Counted from the first letter of the stretch, positions 26,549-35,462 are shown. The stretch is 64,000 bases of DNA from Phycisphaerales bacterium (GCA_029246705.1 JAQWMQ010000008.1:1-64000), one strand, 5' to 3'. Numbers and translations are program-made. Notes: a model not told the origin generated them from the letters alone.

Positions 26549-29500
26549 ATGCAGGACCGAACCCGAACGACGTTACTTGTCATCATTGGAGGCCTGCTTG
26601 CGGCCTCCACGGGCATGAGTGCCCAGCAAGCAACTCCCAGCACGATCAGGACACCTGAACTCCGGCGGGATGCAATCGTCGGCGTGGAGGTCGTCACGCG
26701 ACCGGGTGAACGCATCGAAGACGGTGTCATCCTGCTTGATGACGGCGTGATCACGGCCGTTGGCAGTGGTCTCGAGATTCCTGCGGGCTATCGAGTCCAC
26801 GACCACAGCGGCATGGTGGTCTACCCGGGGCTGATCGAACCGGCCCTGCAGGTAGCAACCAGCGAACAGGCCGGCGTGGTCGCGGGTGAGCACGGAACCT
26901 ATCCCAACAGCAACGTGGTACCGCAACTTGATCTTTCGGCCTTTCCTGCGCCTCTCGAAGCCGACGGCGGAACACTGCGCTCGATGGGCTTCTGCACCGC
27001 GCTGATGATTCCATCCGACCGGATCTTTCGCGGTCAAGGCCAGGTGGTCCTCCTGGACGAGACTTCGGGACGTGTACGAACCCCCGGGGGCATTCGGCCC
27101 CAGGCGATAGGACTCGACACGACCGGAGGATGGCGAGGTGGTACCTATCCCGGATCCAGCATGGGAGTCGCCGCACTGATTCGCCAGGTGCTTTCCGATG
27201 CACGATGGCACGACCAGAGCCGAACGGTCTGGGCGAATCACCCGGAAGGCAACGAACCACCGGTCGATGCCAGTTCACTCGTTGCGCTTGAAGCCGTCAT
27301 CAAGGGACGGCAACCCGTGATCATCGATGCCACCAGTGAGATTCGAGCCTTGCGTGGTGCGAGGCTCGCGGAGGAGTTCGAACTTGATGCGATCATCCTG
27401 GGAAGCGGCACCGAATTCCGCAGGGCGGATGAGATCGCACGAACCGAGCTGCCGGTACTGGTTCCCGTTGCCTACCCGAAGAAACCCGCCGTCAACAGCG
27501 CACGAAGCGCGGAAGGCGTCGATCTCCGCACCCTGCTGACCTGGAAGCACGCTCCGGAGAATGCACGAAGGCTTGCCGAAGCCGGCACCGACATCGCCTT
27601 CACCACGCATCGACTTGAGAACCGCAGCGAGTTCCGCGCGAATCTGGCAAAGGCGATCGAGGCCGGGTTGAGCGAGGAAGCAGCACTCACCGCGCTCACC
27701 ACCACACCTGCCCGACTTCTGAAGGTCGACGAGGTGCTCGGCACCATCGAGGCCGGCAGGATCGGCAACCTGGTGGTGGTCGAGGGCAATCTCTTCGAAC
27801 CGAAGGACCCCATTCGCGAAGTCTGGGTCGCCGGTCGCCGGCACGTGCTGAAGAAGAAGGACACCTTCGGTTTTCCCGCACAGGGTGAACTGCTGTCGGG
27901 AGACCTGACCAGGGAAGTTCGCATCGATCGCGACCAGGGTACGTTCGAGCTTCGGATCCAGAAGGTTCCCGAGGAGGTCGAGGAGGTCGAGGAGGTCGAG
28001 GGAGTCGAGGAAGTCGAGAAAGCACCCGCAAAGCAGGTCGATGCCGACGGTGAACGTCTGGCGGCGAAGAAACCCGCGAATGGGACCGCCAAGTCCGAAG
28101 AGCAGGAAAAAGAGCAGGAAAAGAAGACGGCATGGAAGGGTCGGAACGTGAAGTTCACCGACCAGGGGGTCTCGGGCGTCATCGATGGGGATGCGCTTGA
28201 AATCGAGGGGCCGGTGCGTTTCGATGCGGTCCTGCTCGGTGGTGAACTGCGTGGACTGGGTGAGACCGCAGACGGCGGGATCGTTCGCTTCATCGTCACC
28301 CCGGTCGATTCAGAGCCCGAAGAAGCGGAACCGAAGCCGGCCGAGAAGCAGAAGCCGATCGTCGAGCTGGTTTCACTGCCACGCCCTCTCGGCGCCTATG
28401 GCAGGGGTTCGATGCCGGATGAGGAAACGGTGCTCTTCGAGAATGCCAGGATCTGGACGGGTTCGAACGCCGGAATCCTCGAAAACGCCAGCCTGTTGAT
28501 CAGGAACGGAAGGATCCAGGCCATCGGCCAGGATGTCGCCGTGCCCGAGGATTGTCGAATCATCGATGCAACCGGACTGGAGATAACGCCCGGCCTGATC
28601 GATTGTCACTCCCACACCGGGATCGACGGAAGCGTCAACGAAAGCCGTCAGAACAACAGTGCGGAAGTTCGGATCGGTGACGTCATCGACCCCGATGACA
28701 TCAACTGGTACCGACAACTGGCCGGCGGACTGACCGCGGCGAACCAGCTGCACGGTTCGGCCAACCCGATCGGTGGACAGAACGCCGTGGTCAAGCTTCG
28801 CTGGGGTGCGCCGGTCGACGGCATGCATCTCGACGGCGCCATGCCCGGAATCAAGTTCGCACTCGGTGAGAACGTGGTTCGGCCGGACAACCGCTACCCG
28901 GACACCCGCATGGGCGTCGCGGCATTCATCGAGGATGCATTCCGCGCTGCGAGTGAATACGAAGCGGTTCATGCGGAGTGGAACGGACTGGATGAAGCGT
29001 CGAGAGTCGGCGTGATGCCGCCCCGCCGGGATCTTGAACTGGAGACTCTCGCCGAGATCATCGCGAGCGAAAGACTGATCCACTGCCACAGCTATCGCCA
29101 GGACGAGATCCTGATGCTCATCAGGACGGCGGAACGATGGGGTTTCACCATCGGAACGCTCCAGCACGTGCTCGAGGGGTACAAGGTCGCCGAGGCGATC
29201 GCCGAACACGGCGCGGGTGCAAGCAGCTTCAGCGACTGGTGGGCCTACAAGATGGAGGTCATGGATGCCGTTCCGTACAACGGTGCACTGATGACCAAGG
29301 TCGGCGTGCTCGCCAGTTTCAACAGCGACTCGAACGAAGTCGCTCGGCGCATGAACACCGAAGCGGCGAAAGCCGTTCGATACGGTGGCCTTGATCCCCA
29401 CGAAGCCTTGAAACTGGTGACGATCAATCCGGCACGCCAACTCAGGATCGACGGACGGACCGGTTCCCTCGAGCTGGGCAAGGACGCGGATCTCGCCGTC

Positions 29501-29932
29501 TGGAACGGTGATCCGTTGAGTACCTACACCCGCTGCGAACAGACCTGGATCGACGGTCGAAAGTACTTCGACATCGCCGAGGACGCCCGGCTGACCGAAG
29601 CGGCCGGAAAGGAGCGAGCCCAGCTGCTTGCCTCACTGGTCGAAGTCGAGAAACGCGAGACCGAAACAAAGGCCGGACCACCCGAAGGCATGCGACGAGG
29701 ACCCGGCGGGCCCGGCAGGCCCGGCGGACGCCGAGGTCCCTTCGGACCGCCACCGGTGACCACTCAAGGCGGTCGGATATCGACCCTGGCCAGGATGCTC
29801 GAGGCCAGGGAGGACTATCTGTACGAACTCGTGCGACGCGGCAGCAACCCTGATGAGATTCGCCCGGGCGAGTGCGGATGCGGCGAGGTGGCTGATGCCG
29901 TCGAAAGTGTCCAGGGAGGAATGGGACGATGA
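26549..29932 (+). CDS. Secreted tandem amidohydrolase (degenerate half plus active-looking half)
   Basis: A 1,127-residue exported protein with signal peptide (LLVIIGGLLAASTGMSAQ) and AGGAG seven bases before the ATG. The N-terminal half (about 30-440) has the amidohydrolase fold pattern but its strand-1 motif reads YPGLIEPALQ, lacking HxH. A charged linker with an EEV repeat (near 475-530) joins it to a second half, where ITPGLIDCHSHTG supplies His687 and His689; HCHSYRQDE, LQHVLEGY and FNSDSNEVARRMN complete a metal-dependent active site. The C-terminus has a Gly/Pro/Arg-rich patch. Substrate unknown; relatives include imidazolonepropionase and dipeptidase-like enzymes. Stop and next start overlap as ATGA. 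Confidence 0.82.
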   Translation: MQDRTRTTLLVIIGGLLAASTGMSAQQATPSTIRTPELRRDAIVGVEVVTRPGERIEDGVILLDDGVITAVGSGLEIPAGYRVHDHSGMVVYPGLIEPALQVATSEQAGVVAGEHGTYPNSNVVPQLDLSAFPAPLEADGGTLRSMGFCTALMIPSDRIFRGQGQVVLLDETSGRVRTPGGIRPQAIGLDTTGGWRGGTYPGSSMGVAALIRQVLSDARWHDQSRTVWANHPEGNEPPVDASSLVALEAVIKGRQPVIIDATSEIRALRGARLAEEFELDAIILGSGTEFRRADEIARTELPVLVPVAYPKKPAVNSARSAEGVDLRTLLTWKHAPENARRLAEAGTDIAFTTHRLENRSEFRANLAKAIEAGLSEEAALTALTTTPARLLKVDEVLGTIEAGRIGNLVVVEGNLFEPKDPIREVWVAGRRHVLKKKDTFGFPAQGELLSGDLTREVRIDRDQGTFELRIQKVPEEVEEVEEVEGVEEVEKAPAKQVDADGERLAAKKPANGTAKSEEQEKEQEKKTAWKGRNVKFTDQGVSGVIDGDALEIEGPVRFDAVLLGGELRGLGETADGGIVRFIVTPVDSEPEEAEPKPAEKQKPIVELVSLPRPLGAYGRGSMPDEETVLFENARIWTGSNAGILENASLLIRNGRIQAIGQDVAVPEDCRIIDATGLEITPGLIDCHSHTGIDGSVNESRQNNSAEVRIGDVIDPDDINWYRQLAGGLTAANQLHGSANPIGGQNAVVKLRWGAPVDGMHLDGAMPGIKFALGENVVRPDNRYPDTRMGVAAFIEDAFRAASEYEAVHAEWNGLDEASRVGVMPPRRDLELETLAEIIASERLIHCHSYRQDEILMLIRTAERWGFTIGTLQHVLEGYKVAEAIAEHGAGASSFSDWWAYKMEVMDAVPYNGALMTKVGVLASFNSDSNEVARRMNTEAAKAVRYGGLDPHEALKLVTINPARQLRIDGRTGSLELGKDADLAVWNGDPLSTYTRCEQTWIDGRKYFDIAEDARLTEAAGKERAQLLASLVEVEKRETETKAGPPEGMRRGPGGPGRPGGRRGPFGPPPVTTQGGRISTLARMLEAREDYLYELVRRGSNPDEIRPGECGCGEVADAVESVQGGMGR

Positions 29933-31293
29933 ACATGCAAAGACGTCTTTTCTACGGGTTTGCAGTGTTGGTCATCATGCTTGCAGGCACGGTGGCACGG
30001 GCGCAGTCGAGACAGGTTCCCGCGCCCCGGCAGGAGCGACCGGTGGCGATCGTTCATGCGACGGTTCACAACCCACCAACCAGCATCGACGGGCGTGACG
30101 AAATCGTCATCGAAGACGGCTACGTGCTCTTCGAGGACGGACGGATCACCGGGATGGGCTCGGGTGACCCGGGCGAGCTGGATGGGTACGACGTGCTCGA
30201 TGCTGCGGGCCTTCACGTCTACCCCGGCCTGGTCGCAGGTCCGACCCAGCTCGGACTGGTGGAAACCCTCCAGGTCGAAGCGACGGATGACCGGACCGAG
30301 CTGGACAACGAGCACCCGGAGATCGCCGCCTGGATCGCGATCAATCCGGATAGTGACCTGATACCGGTCACGAGAAGCTCGGGAATCCTGACCGCCCTGG
30401 TGTTTCCCGGCGGAGGCACCATCGGAGCACAACCCTCCGCGATCCGACTGGATGGCTGGACCACCGAGGATCTGGTGATCAAGAAGTCACTGGGTATCCT
30501 GGTGAACTGGCCGCTGATCCATCCGGTGAGTTCACGCTGGTCCAGGAGAGGCCGGGGGGAGCAGACCAACAGAAGCAAGGAACAGATCGCGGCCATCGAT
30601 CGTTTCTTCGATGATGCCAAGGCCTGGGTCGACGCCCGGGCGGCGGATCCGACGGTGGCCTTCAACGCCCGGTTCGCTGCGATGGCACCGGTGTTGTCAG
30701 GCAAGGAACCGGTCTTCATCGATGCCTCGAGAGCCAGCCAGATCGAGTCGGCCGTGGCCTGGGCCGGAAATCGGGACTTGCAGCTGGTGATCGTCGGGGG
30801 AACCGCAGCCGGCGATTGTGCAGGACTGCTCGCGGAGAACCGGATACCGGTCATGCTTCGTGGGACACACCGGCTTCCGTTGAATCGACACGATCCACAT
30901 GATGCGCCGTTCACGACGCCCGAACGACTGCGTGACGCCGGCGTCCTGTTCTCGATCGGAAACGCGGACTCCGAACCAGCGCACGAACGCGGACTGGGGC
31001 ACCACGCCGCGACCGCGGCAGCCCACGGACTGCCCCGGGGTGCGGCACTTCGATCGGTGACCCTGTCGCCGGCGGAGATCGTCGGACTTGGTGACGAACT
31101 GGGTTCGATCAAGGACGGCAAGGCGGCAACCCTGCTGGTCACGACCGGAGACCCGCTGGAGATCACCTCGGAAACCCTGGTCGCATTCATCGATGGCCGT
31201 CGCATCGACCTGGATGATCGCCAGAAGATGCTGGTCAGGAAGTACCGGGAGAAGTATCGACAGCTGGGGCTCTACGACCAGCCTGATTCATGA
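29929..31293 (+). CDS. Exported amidohydrolase-like protein lacking metal ligands
   Basis: A 454-residue protein with signal peptide (FAVLVIMLAGTVARA). It shows the amidohydrolase composite fold (IVIEDGYVLFEDGRITGMG, then LHVYPGLVAGPTQLGL), but the HxH motif is replaced by AGPTQ and I find no clear later His/Asp ligands except ADSEPAHERG. It resembles the N-terminal half of the preceding protein. The ATGA overlap with that gene indicates coupled translation, so the product may be a structural or regulatory partner. It ends 10 bases before the stop of a convergent lipoprotein gene. Confidence 0.75.
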   Translation: MNMQRRLFYGFAVLVIMLAGTVARAQSRQVPAPRQERPVAIVHATVHNPPTSIDGRDEIVIEDGYVLFEDGRITGMGSGDPGELDGYDVLDAAGLHVYPGLVAGPTQLGLVETLQVEATDDRTELDNEHPEIAAWIAINPDSDLIPVTRSSGILTALVFPGGGTIGAQPSAIRLDGWTTEDLVIKKSLGILVNWPLIHPVSSRWSRRGRGEQTNRSKEQIAAIDRFFDDAKAWVDARAADPTVAFNARFAAMAPVLSGKEPVFIDASRASQIESAVAWAGNRDLQLVIVGGTAAGDCAGLLAENRIPVMLRGTHRLPLNRHDPHDAPFTTPERLRDAGVLFSIGNADSEPAHERGLGHHAATAAAHGLPRGAALRSVTLSPAEIVGLGDELGSIKDGKAATLLVTTGDPLEITSETLVAFIDGRRIDLDDRQKMLVRKYREKYRQLGLYDQPDS

Positions 31294-31303
31294 TCTGGTG
31301 GGT

Positions 31304-31780
31304 TCAATCACCACGTCGAACCATGATCTCTGCTTCGAGCAGACCGGTCTCGGGTGAATCCGCGGAGATCTGAACCTGGATGCTCGTCTCCGGCAGAGGG
31401 GGATCGTCCCAACCGACCTCGAACTCGAATCGATACGTCGAGGTCACATGGTCCCAGTGGACGGCATTGACCTTCAGGTTCGAAAGGTCGAAGTTGAAAC
31501 GCCAGTCCTGCCTGAGGGTCGACTCGGGTTCGATCTTGAAGAGTACGGTTCCAGCGAACTTGACCGGATCACCGTCGACATCAAGAAACTCGACTCTCAG
31601 GGAGAGAAGCTCGACACCATCCCGATCGATGAAACGGGAGAGCTTGTGGAATTCGACCTCGGCGGGAACCCATGGCCAGACGCCCTCGATCGGGCGCTGC
31701 GGACCAAGGCACCCCGTCTGGAAGGCGAGCACCAGAAGACCGGTGAGTGCGAGACGGAAGCTTGATGGGCGCGAGAACAT
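31304..31780 (-). CDS. Predicted lipoprotein of unknown function
   Basis: A 158-residue protein with a lipoprotein signal (LALTGLLVLAFQTGC) followed by a beta-rich, acidic body containing FIDRDGVELLSLRVEFLD and YRFEFEVGWDDPPLPET. No catalytic motif. It reads toward the amidohydrolase operon and is preceded on the other side by the PDZ lipoprotein gene in the opposite direction. Confidence 0.65.
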   Translation of the reverse strand: MFSRPSSFRLALTGLLVLAFQTGCLGPQRPIEGVWPWVPAEVEFHKLSRFIDRDGVELLSLRVEFLDVDGDPVKFAGTVLFKIEPESTLRQDWRFNFDLSNLKVNAVHWDHVTSTYRFEFEVGWDDPPLPETSIQVQISADSPETGLLEAEIMVRRGD

Positions 31781-31832
31781 GGCTGAAGGGTACGAAGACC
31801 GGCTGGTTCACGCCAACACAGGGTGTCGATAG

Positions 31833-31838
31833 TAGACT
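31833..31838 (+). promoter_or_regulatory. Possible -10 box of PDZ lipoprotein gene
   Basis: TAGACT 75 bases before the ATG at 31914. Confidence 0.3.
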
Positions 31839-31913
31839 TTGCCGGTTCCAGACCGACCCAGTCGATTGGGAAATCGGAGCAGGCTGGTGTCTCGAACCCG
31901 GAAAGGCCGCACC

Positions 31914-32378
31914 ATGATGACTCGCAAGCACGTTCAGGGATCGCTCAGCATGGGGATGATGGTGGGAATCATGGCCCTCATGCCGGCCTGCGCCCATCAC
32001 GATGGATCAGGGACGAGTTCGTCGCAAGCGACACCAGCCAGGTCGGTGATGCTCGGTGTTCGCATGGGCAGGCCCGGGACACAGCTGGCTCGAACCATGC
32101 ACCTGGATCCGGAAAAGACGACCATCATCAACTACGTGGCTCCGGGGACTCCCGCCATGCGCGGGGGTCTTGAGCAATGGGATCTGATCACCTCGGTGGA
32201 TGGATCGGAGGATGCCTCACCTTCGGTGATTCGCCGAGTGCTTCGCGAAGCCCTTCCCGGTGAGGAGATCGATTTCGAGATCATGAGAAAGGGCGAACGC
32301 AGGAACGTCGAGATCGTTCTCGAACCAATGGACCAGAGTCGAATGACTCCAGGCGCAGTCGATGGCATGCGTCGTTGA
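31914..32378 (+). CDS. Small lipoprotein with one PDZ domain
   Basis: A 154-residue protein. The ATG at 31914 gives a lipoprotein signal (SMGMMVGIMALMPAC), a Ser/Thr linker and a PDZ domain: SVMLGVRMG, INYVAPGTPAMRGGLEQWDLIT, VDGSEDASPSVIRRVL and RKGERRNVEIVLEP. It has no protease domain, so it probably binds C-termini of other exported proteins. No partner gene is obvious; the HtrA gene is 21 kb away. Confidence 0.72.
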   Translation: MMTRKHVQGSLSMGMMVGIMALMPACAHHDGSGTSSSQATPARSVMLGVRMGRPGTQLARTMHLDPEKTTIINYVAPGTPAMRGGLEQWDLITSVDGSEDASPSVIRRVLREALPGEEIDFEIMRKGERRNVEIVLEPMDQSRMTPGAVDGMRR

Positions 32379-32402
32379 AACGGCGGGATGAGGTTGGCGG
32401 CT

Positions 32403-32657
32403 TCAGACTGATTCGATGAGGGTGAACTGGTCGAGATTGAGGATCACGATCTCACCGTTGTCCCGTTCCATCTCGAGTCGGTCCAGCCAGAGCCGGTCGT
32501 CCTTGGCATGAGCGAACCACGAACCAGTCTTGGCCTGGCGATATCGTCGAACCACACCCTCGATGGTGTTGGTCCACGATTCGTCGTGGCTGTTCGAGAT
32601 CTGGTGCGTCACCCGGACACGAGTTCCGGGCTCGAAAGCATGTGTTTCTGAGCTCAT
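32403..32657 (-). CDS. Small conserved-looking protein of unknown function
   Basis: An 84-residue soluble protein. The sequence FEPGTRVRVTHQIS, then WTNTIEGVVRRYRQAKTGSWF and LWLDRLEMERDNGEIVILNLDQFT suggests a small all-beta barrel, of the kind seen in SH3-like or S1-like folds. A TATACT box sits seven bases before the ATG, so the gene is probably leaderless and this start is favoured over one at 32756. The M16-like gene upstream ends 34 bases before this start. Confidence 0.65.
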   Translation of the reverse strand: MSSETHAFEPGTRVRVTHQISNSHDESWTNTIEGVVRRYRQAKTGSWFAHAKDDRLWLDRLEMERDNGEIVILNLDQFTLIESV

Positions 32658-32664
32658 GACTGTG

Positions 32665-32670
32665 AGTATA
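32665..32670 (-). promoter_or_regulatory. -10 box, leaderless type
   Basis: TATACT on the minus strand, seven bases before the ATG at 32657. Confidence 0.55.
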
Positions 32671-32691
32671 GCGAAGGCAGGTCGCCTTGAA

Positions 32692-33966
32692 TCAGCTTTT
32701 GAAGGGGGATTCGGGGCCCACTGCGATCCGGACGGGGTTCTGCATCCAGGAGGCATCCATGCGACCTCGAACCACGGAATCCACCTGCTGGTGCGTGAGA
32801 GCGTCGATGCGATCGGAGATCATCGACAATGACCGAGGTGCACCCCTCTGGTGCTGGTCTCGTGCAAGGGCGAAGGCCCGGACCGATGTGCTTTCGCCCT
32901 GCATGAGCAGGCGTGTCTTGAGACCGCGTCGTACCCGGTCGAATTCCTCGACCATGATCCCGTCGCGACCGAACCCGGCAAGCTCTTCGAAGATGCAGTC
33001 GATGGTCTGGGATATGCGTTCGGGCGTGGTTCCTGCCCCGATGTTGCACAGACCGAAGTGTCTGTTTGCGCTGTAGCTGGCATGAACGTCGTAGCAGAGG
33101 CCATGTCGTTCTCGCACCGATTCGAAGAGACGACTTGATGCACCCGAACCAAGTGCCCTGATTCCGGCGAGGAATGGAAGCTCGTCTTCGTGGTCGACGA
33201 GGGGACCCTGGAATCCCATCTCGAGGTGGACCTGGGAGCTGGCCTGGTGCAGGTGCTCGTCGCCGCCCAACGGGGCAGTGATCGTTGGCAGAGCGGGTGG
33301 TGCTCCAGTCCAACCACCAAGGACCTTCTCGAATCGATCGATCAAGACTTGCGGTTCAAGTGCTCCGGCTACGGCGATGATCGAACCCCGGGGTCGACAG
33401 CGCTCGGCCCAGGCGGAACGGATCGTCTCGATGTCCATCTGCTCGATCACCGAGCGGCTTCCGTAACTGCTGCGATTAAGCGGAGCAGGCAGTGCTCTTC
33501 GGTGCAGGGCCACCCCGGCACGAGCAGCAGGATCATCGGCAAGCCCATCAAGCGACTGGAGACAGAGACTGCGAATCGGCTCCATGGCATCGGCGGGAAG
33601 CGTTGGCCTGAGCAGAAGATCGGCCAGCAGATCGATGGTTGACAACAGATGCTCACCACGAAGAGATGCACCAAGACGTGTCACGGTCGAATTGACCGAG
33701 AGTTCGCGGAGAACCCCGAGTGCATCGAGTTTCTCGTTGAATGCCCTTGAATCAAGGCCACCGGCACCACGCTCGAGCAGTTCCCCGGCCATGACGGCAA
33801 GTCCGTCGGACTCGGATCCCGCGGGATCATGCGCGGTACCTGCAGCAAGCCACCAGGAAATCGCGACACTCCGAACCGACGGGTTCGGCTCCATAAGAAG
33901 GAGTGCCCCACACTCGAGCTCATGCGTCAGTATGGATATGGCTGGTTGACAGGGTGCGTCGGTCAT
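32692..33966 (-). CDS. M16-family peptidase-like protein without zinc motif
   Basis: A 424-residue protein with both halves of the M16B fold. AGGAG lies seven bases before the ATG at 33966. At the position of HxxEH it reads GLAVMAGELLERGAGG, so the zinc ligands are missing. The C-terminal half keeps the substrate-binding Arg/Tyr pair in GSGASSRLFESVRERHGLCYD near 285. In two-subunit M16B enzymes one chain carries HxxEH and the other the Arg/Tyr pair. This looks like the second kind, but no partner is adjacent. It precedes the 84-residue gene and follows dapB on the same strand. Confidence 0.8.
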   Translation of the reverse strand: MTDAPCQPAISILTHELECGALLLMEPNPSVRSVAISWWLAAGTAHDPAGSESDGLAVMAGELLERGAGGLDSRAFNEKLDALGVLRELSVNSTVTRLGASLRGEHLLSTIDLLADLLLRPTLPADAMEPIRSLCLQSLDGLADDPAARAGVALHRRALPAPLNRSSYGSRSVIEQMDIETIRSAWAERCRPRGSIIAVAGALEPQVLIDRFEKVLGGWTGAPPALPTITAPLGGDEHLHQASSQVHLEMGFQGPLVDHEDELPFLAGIRALGSGASSRLFESVRERHGLCYDVHASYSANRHFGLCNIGAGTTPERISQTIDCIFEELAGFGRDGIMVEEFDRVRRGLKTRLLMQGESTSVRAFALARDQHQRGAPRSLSMISDRIDALTHQQVDSVVRGRMDASWMQNPVRIAVGPESPFKS

Positions 33967-34020
33967 CTTGAATACTCCTAGATCCATTTCTAACAGGGAT
34001 TTAGCGTTCCGTGCAGCCAG

Positions 34021-34725
34021 TCAGCGCAATTCAAGAAGATCGGTTGCCGCGTACAGCCCGGGCTCGCATTGGGAGACCAGGCGCGCCAGCTGGATGGCGC
34101 CTTCGGCAAAGAGGGACCGGTCAAGTGCTTCGTGGTAAAGGGTTAAGCGTTCGTTTCCGAACGTGAAGCGTATCTCATGGGTTCCCACGACCTCACCGGT
34201 TCTGACCGAGTCGATGTCGTCGATGGAAAGTTCCATTTGTGATTCAGTGATTGAATTCGCCAATAAAATTGAAGTTCCACTTGGCGCATCGCGCTTGTCG
34301 AGATGATGCGTCTCGATCATGTCGACAGACAAGGACTTGGTGCTTCCAAGCAGCTTGCCAACCACCTTGACGAGCTGTTGCATGACGGCGATACCCAAGG
34401 ATGTGTTCGCCACCACAGCAACCGGAACACTTCGAGCAAGCGCCTTCAACGCGTCCATGGTGTCATCACTCAAACCAGTTGTGCCCACCAATATCGGCGA
34501 TTGCAGCTCGTGAGCGAGGTTTATTGCGACATTGGTTCCCGTTTCGGAACTGAAGTCGACAACAACCGGACGTCGTGCATCAACCGGTAGCTCCTGGTGA
34601 TGCTGGTCAATGCCACCTGTGACGACACACGTTGCGTCACGACGTGCAGCATCGTTCAAAGCACGCCCCATGCGACCGTGACAACCGACCAGAATGAGTT
34701 CGAAACGGTCAATGTCGTGTGACAT
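34021..34725 (-). CDS. dapB: 4-hydroxy-tetrahydrodipicolinate reductase
   Basis: Catalyses the NAD(P)H-dependent step of lysine and diaminopimelate synthesis. The 234-residue product has the nucleotide-binding VGCHGRMGRAL near residue 13, VVVDFSSETGT near 53, VGTTGL near 78, ANTSLGIAV near 98 and the catalytic HHLDKRDAPSGT near 133. GGAGGGG lies six bases before the ATG. It is slightly short for DapB (usually 240-270). Its DNA has lower GC than neighbours. The frame runs on upstream through the Lys-repeat gene in antisense, but the ribosome site fixes the start here. Confidence 0.93.
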   Translation of the reverse strand: MSHDIDRFELILVGCHGRMGRALNDAARRDATCVVTGGIDQHHQELPVDARRPVVVDFSSETGTNVAINLAHELQSPILVGTTGLSDDTMDALKALARSVPVAVVANTSLGIAVMQQLVKVVGKLLGSTKSLSVDMIETHHLDKRDAPSGTSILLANSITESQMELSIDDIDSVRTGEVVGTHEIRFTFGNERLTLYHEALDRSLFAEGAIQLARLVSQCEPGLYAATDLLELR

Positions 34726-34744
34726 GAACCCCTCCTCTGGACGC

Positions 34745-34750
34745 AGGGTA
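34745..34750 (-). promoter_or_regulatory. -10 box of dapB
   Basis: TACCCT on the minus strand 19 bases upstream of the dapB ATG, with the ribosome site between. Confidence 0.45.
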
Positions 34751-34881
34751 CGAGATTTTTCATTGATGCAACTTTTCACAACATTCCGATAAGGGTACAA
34801 CTCGTCACAGCGGTGCCGCCGACGCGCAGGCGCACCGTATCTATTGATAGTCTCCGACACCGCGCGACGAAAGGGTTCAAC

Positions 34882-35400
34882 ATGGCCAAGAAGAAGCGGG
34901 TCGTTCGAAAGAAGGCCGCGAAGAAGAAGGCCGCGAGGAAAGCACCTCGCAAGAAGGTCACTCGCAAGAAGGCAACTCGTAAGAAGGCAACGCGCAAGAA
35001 GGCCACTCGCAAGAAGGCCACTCGTAAGAAGGCAACCCGTAAGAAGGCTGCCAAGAAGACCACGCGCAAGAAGGCCACTCGTAAGAAGGCAACCCGTAAG
35101 AAGGCTGCCAAGAAGACCACGCGCAAGAAGGCCACTCGCAAGAAGGCAACCCGTAAGAAGGCTGCCAAGAAGACCACTCGCAAGAAGGCCACTCGCAAGA
35201 AGGCCACTCGCAAGAAGGCCACTCGTAAGAAGGCAACCCGTAAGAAGGCCACTCGCAAGAAGGCCACTCGCAAGAAGGCCACCCGCAAGAAGGCCACTCG
35301 CAAGAAGGCCACTCGCAAGAAGGCAACCCGCAAGAAGGCTGCCAAGAAGACCACGCGCAAGAAGGCCACTCGCAAGAAGGCCACCCGCAGGCGTCGATAG
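34882..35400 (+). CDS. Histone-H1-like Lys/Ala/Thr/Arg repeat protein
   Basis: A 172-residue, extremely basic protein made almost only of Lys, Ala, Thr and Arg, with no acidic residue and no hydrophobic core. The start MAKKKRVVRKKAAKKK follows GAAAGGG. The body is (KKATR)n, interrupted by KKAAKKTTR at intervals. It resembles the C-terminal tails of eukaryotic H1 and bacterial Hc1/AlgP-type nucleoid proteins, so it very likely binds DNA without sequence preference. It is divergent from dapB and ends before a strong terminator. Confidence 0.85.
   Translation: MAKKKRVVRKKAAKKKAARKAPRKKVTRKKATRKKATRKKATRKKATRKKATRKKAAKKTTRKKATRKKATRKKAAKKTTRKKATRKKATRKKAAKKTTRKKATRKKATRKKATRKKATRKKATRKKATRKKATRKKATRKKATRKKATRKKAAKKTTRKKATRKKATRRRR
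34966..35394 (+). repeat. 15-base tandem repeat inside the Lys-rich gene
   Basis: The unit AAGAAGGCCACTCGC (with synonymous changes) encodes KKATR. A higher-order 57-base unit, beginning GCTGCCAAGAAG, recurs at 35047, 35104 and 35161, and the same opening occurs again at 35338. Confidence 0.85.
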
Positions 35401-35425
35401 ACTTCTGCGCTGACCGTGCAATCAC

Positions 35426-35462
35426 GACAGGAGCCGCTCACGAGCGGCTCCTGTCTATTTTT
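35426..35462 (+). terminator. Very strong Rho-independent terminator after Lys-rich gene
   Basis: GACAGGAGCCGCTC and GAGCGGCTCCTGTC form a 13-14-base stem with a very short loop, followed by TATTTTT. Confidence 0.88.

Noticed and set aside
34966-35394. Regular repeats that might be a CRISPR array
   Set aside because: The 15-base units are contiguous and coding, with no unique spacers and no cas genes nearby.
34021-35421. One long minus-strand frame joining dapB to a Leu/Ser/Gly repeat protein, and another minus-strand frame of FLRVA repeats over 34776-35645
   Set aside because: Both are the antisense reading of the 15-base repeats of the Lys-rich gene. A ribosome site and -10 box fix the dapB start at 34725.
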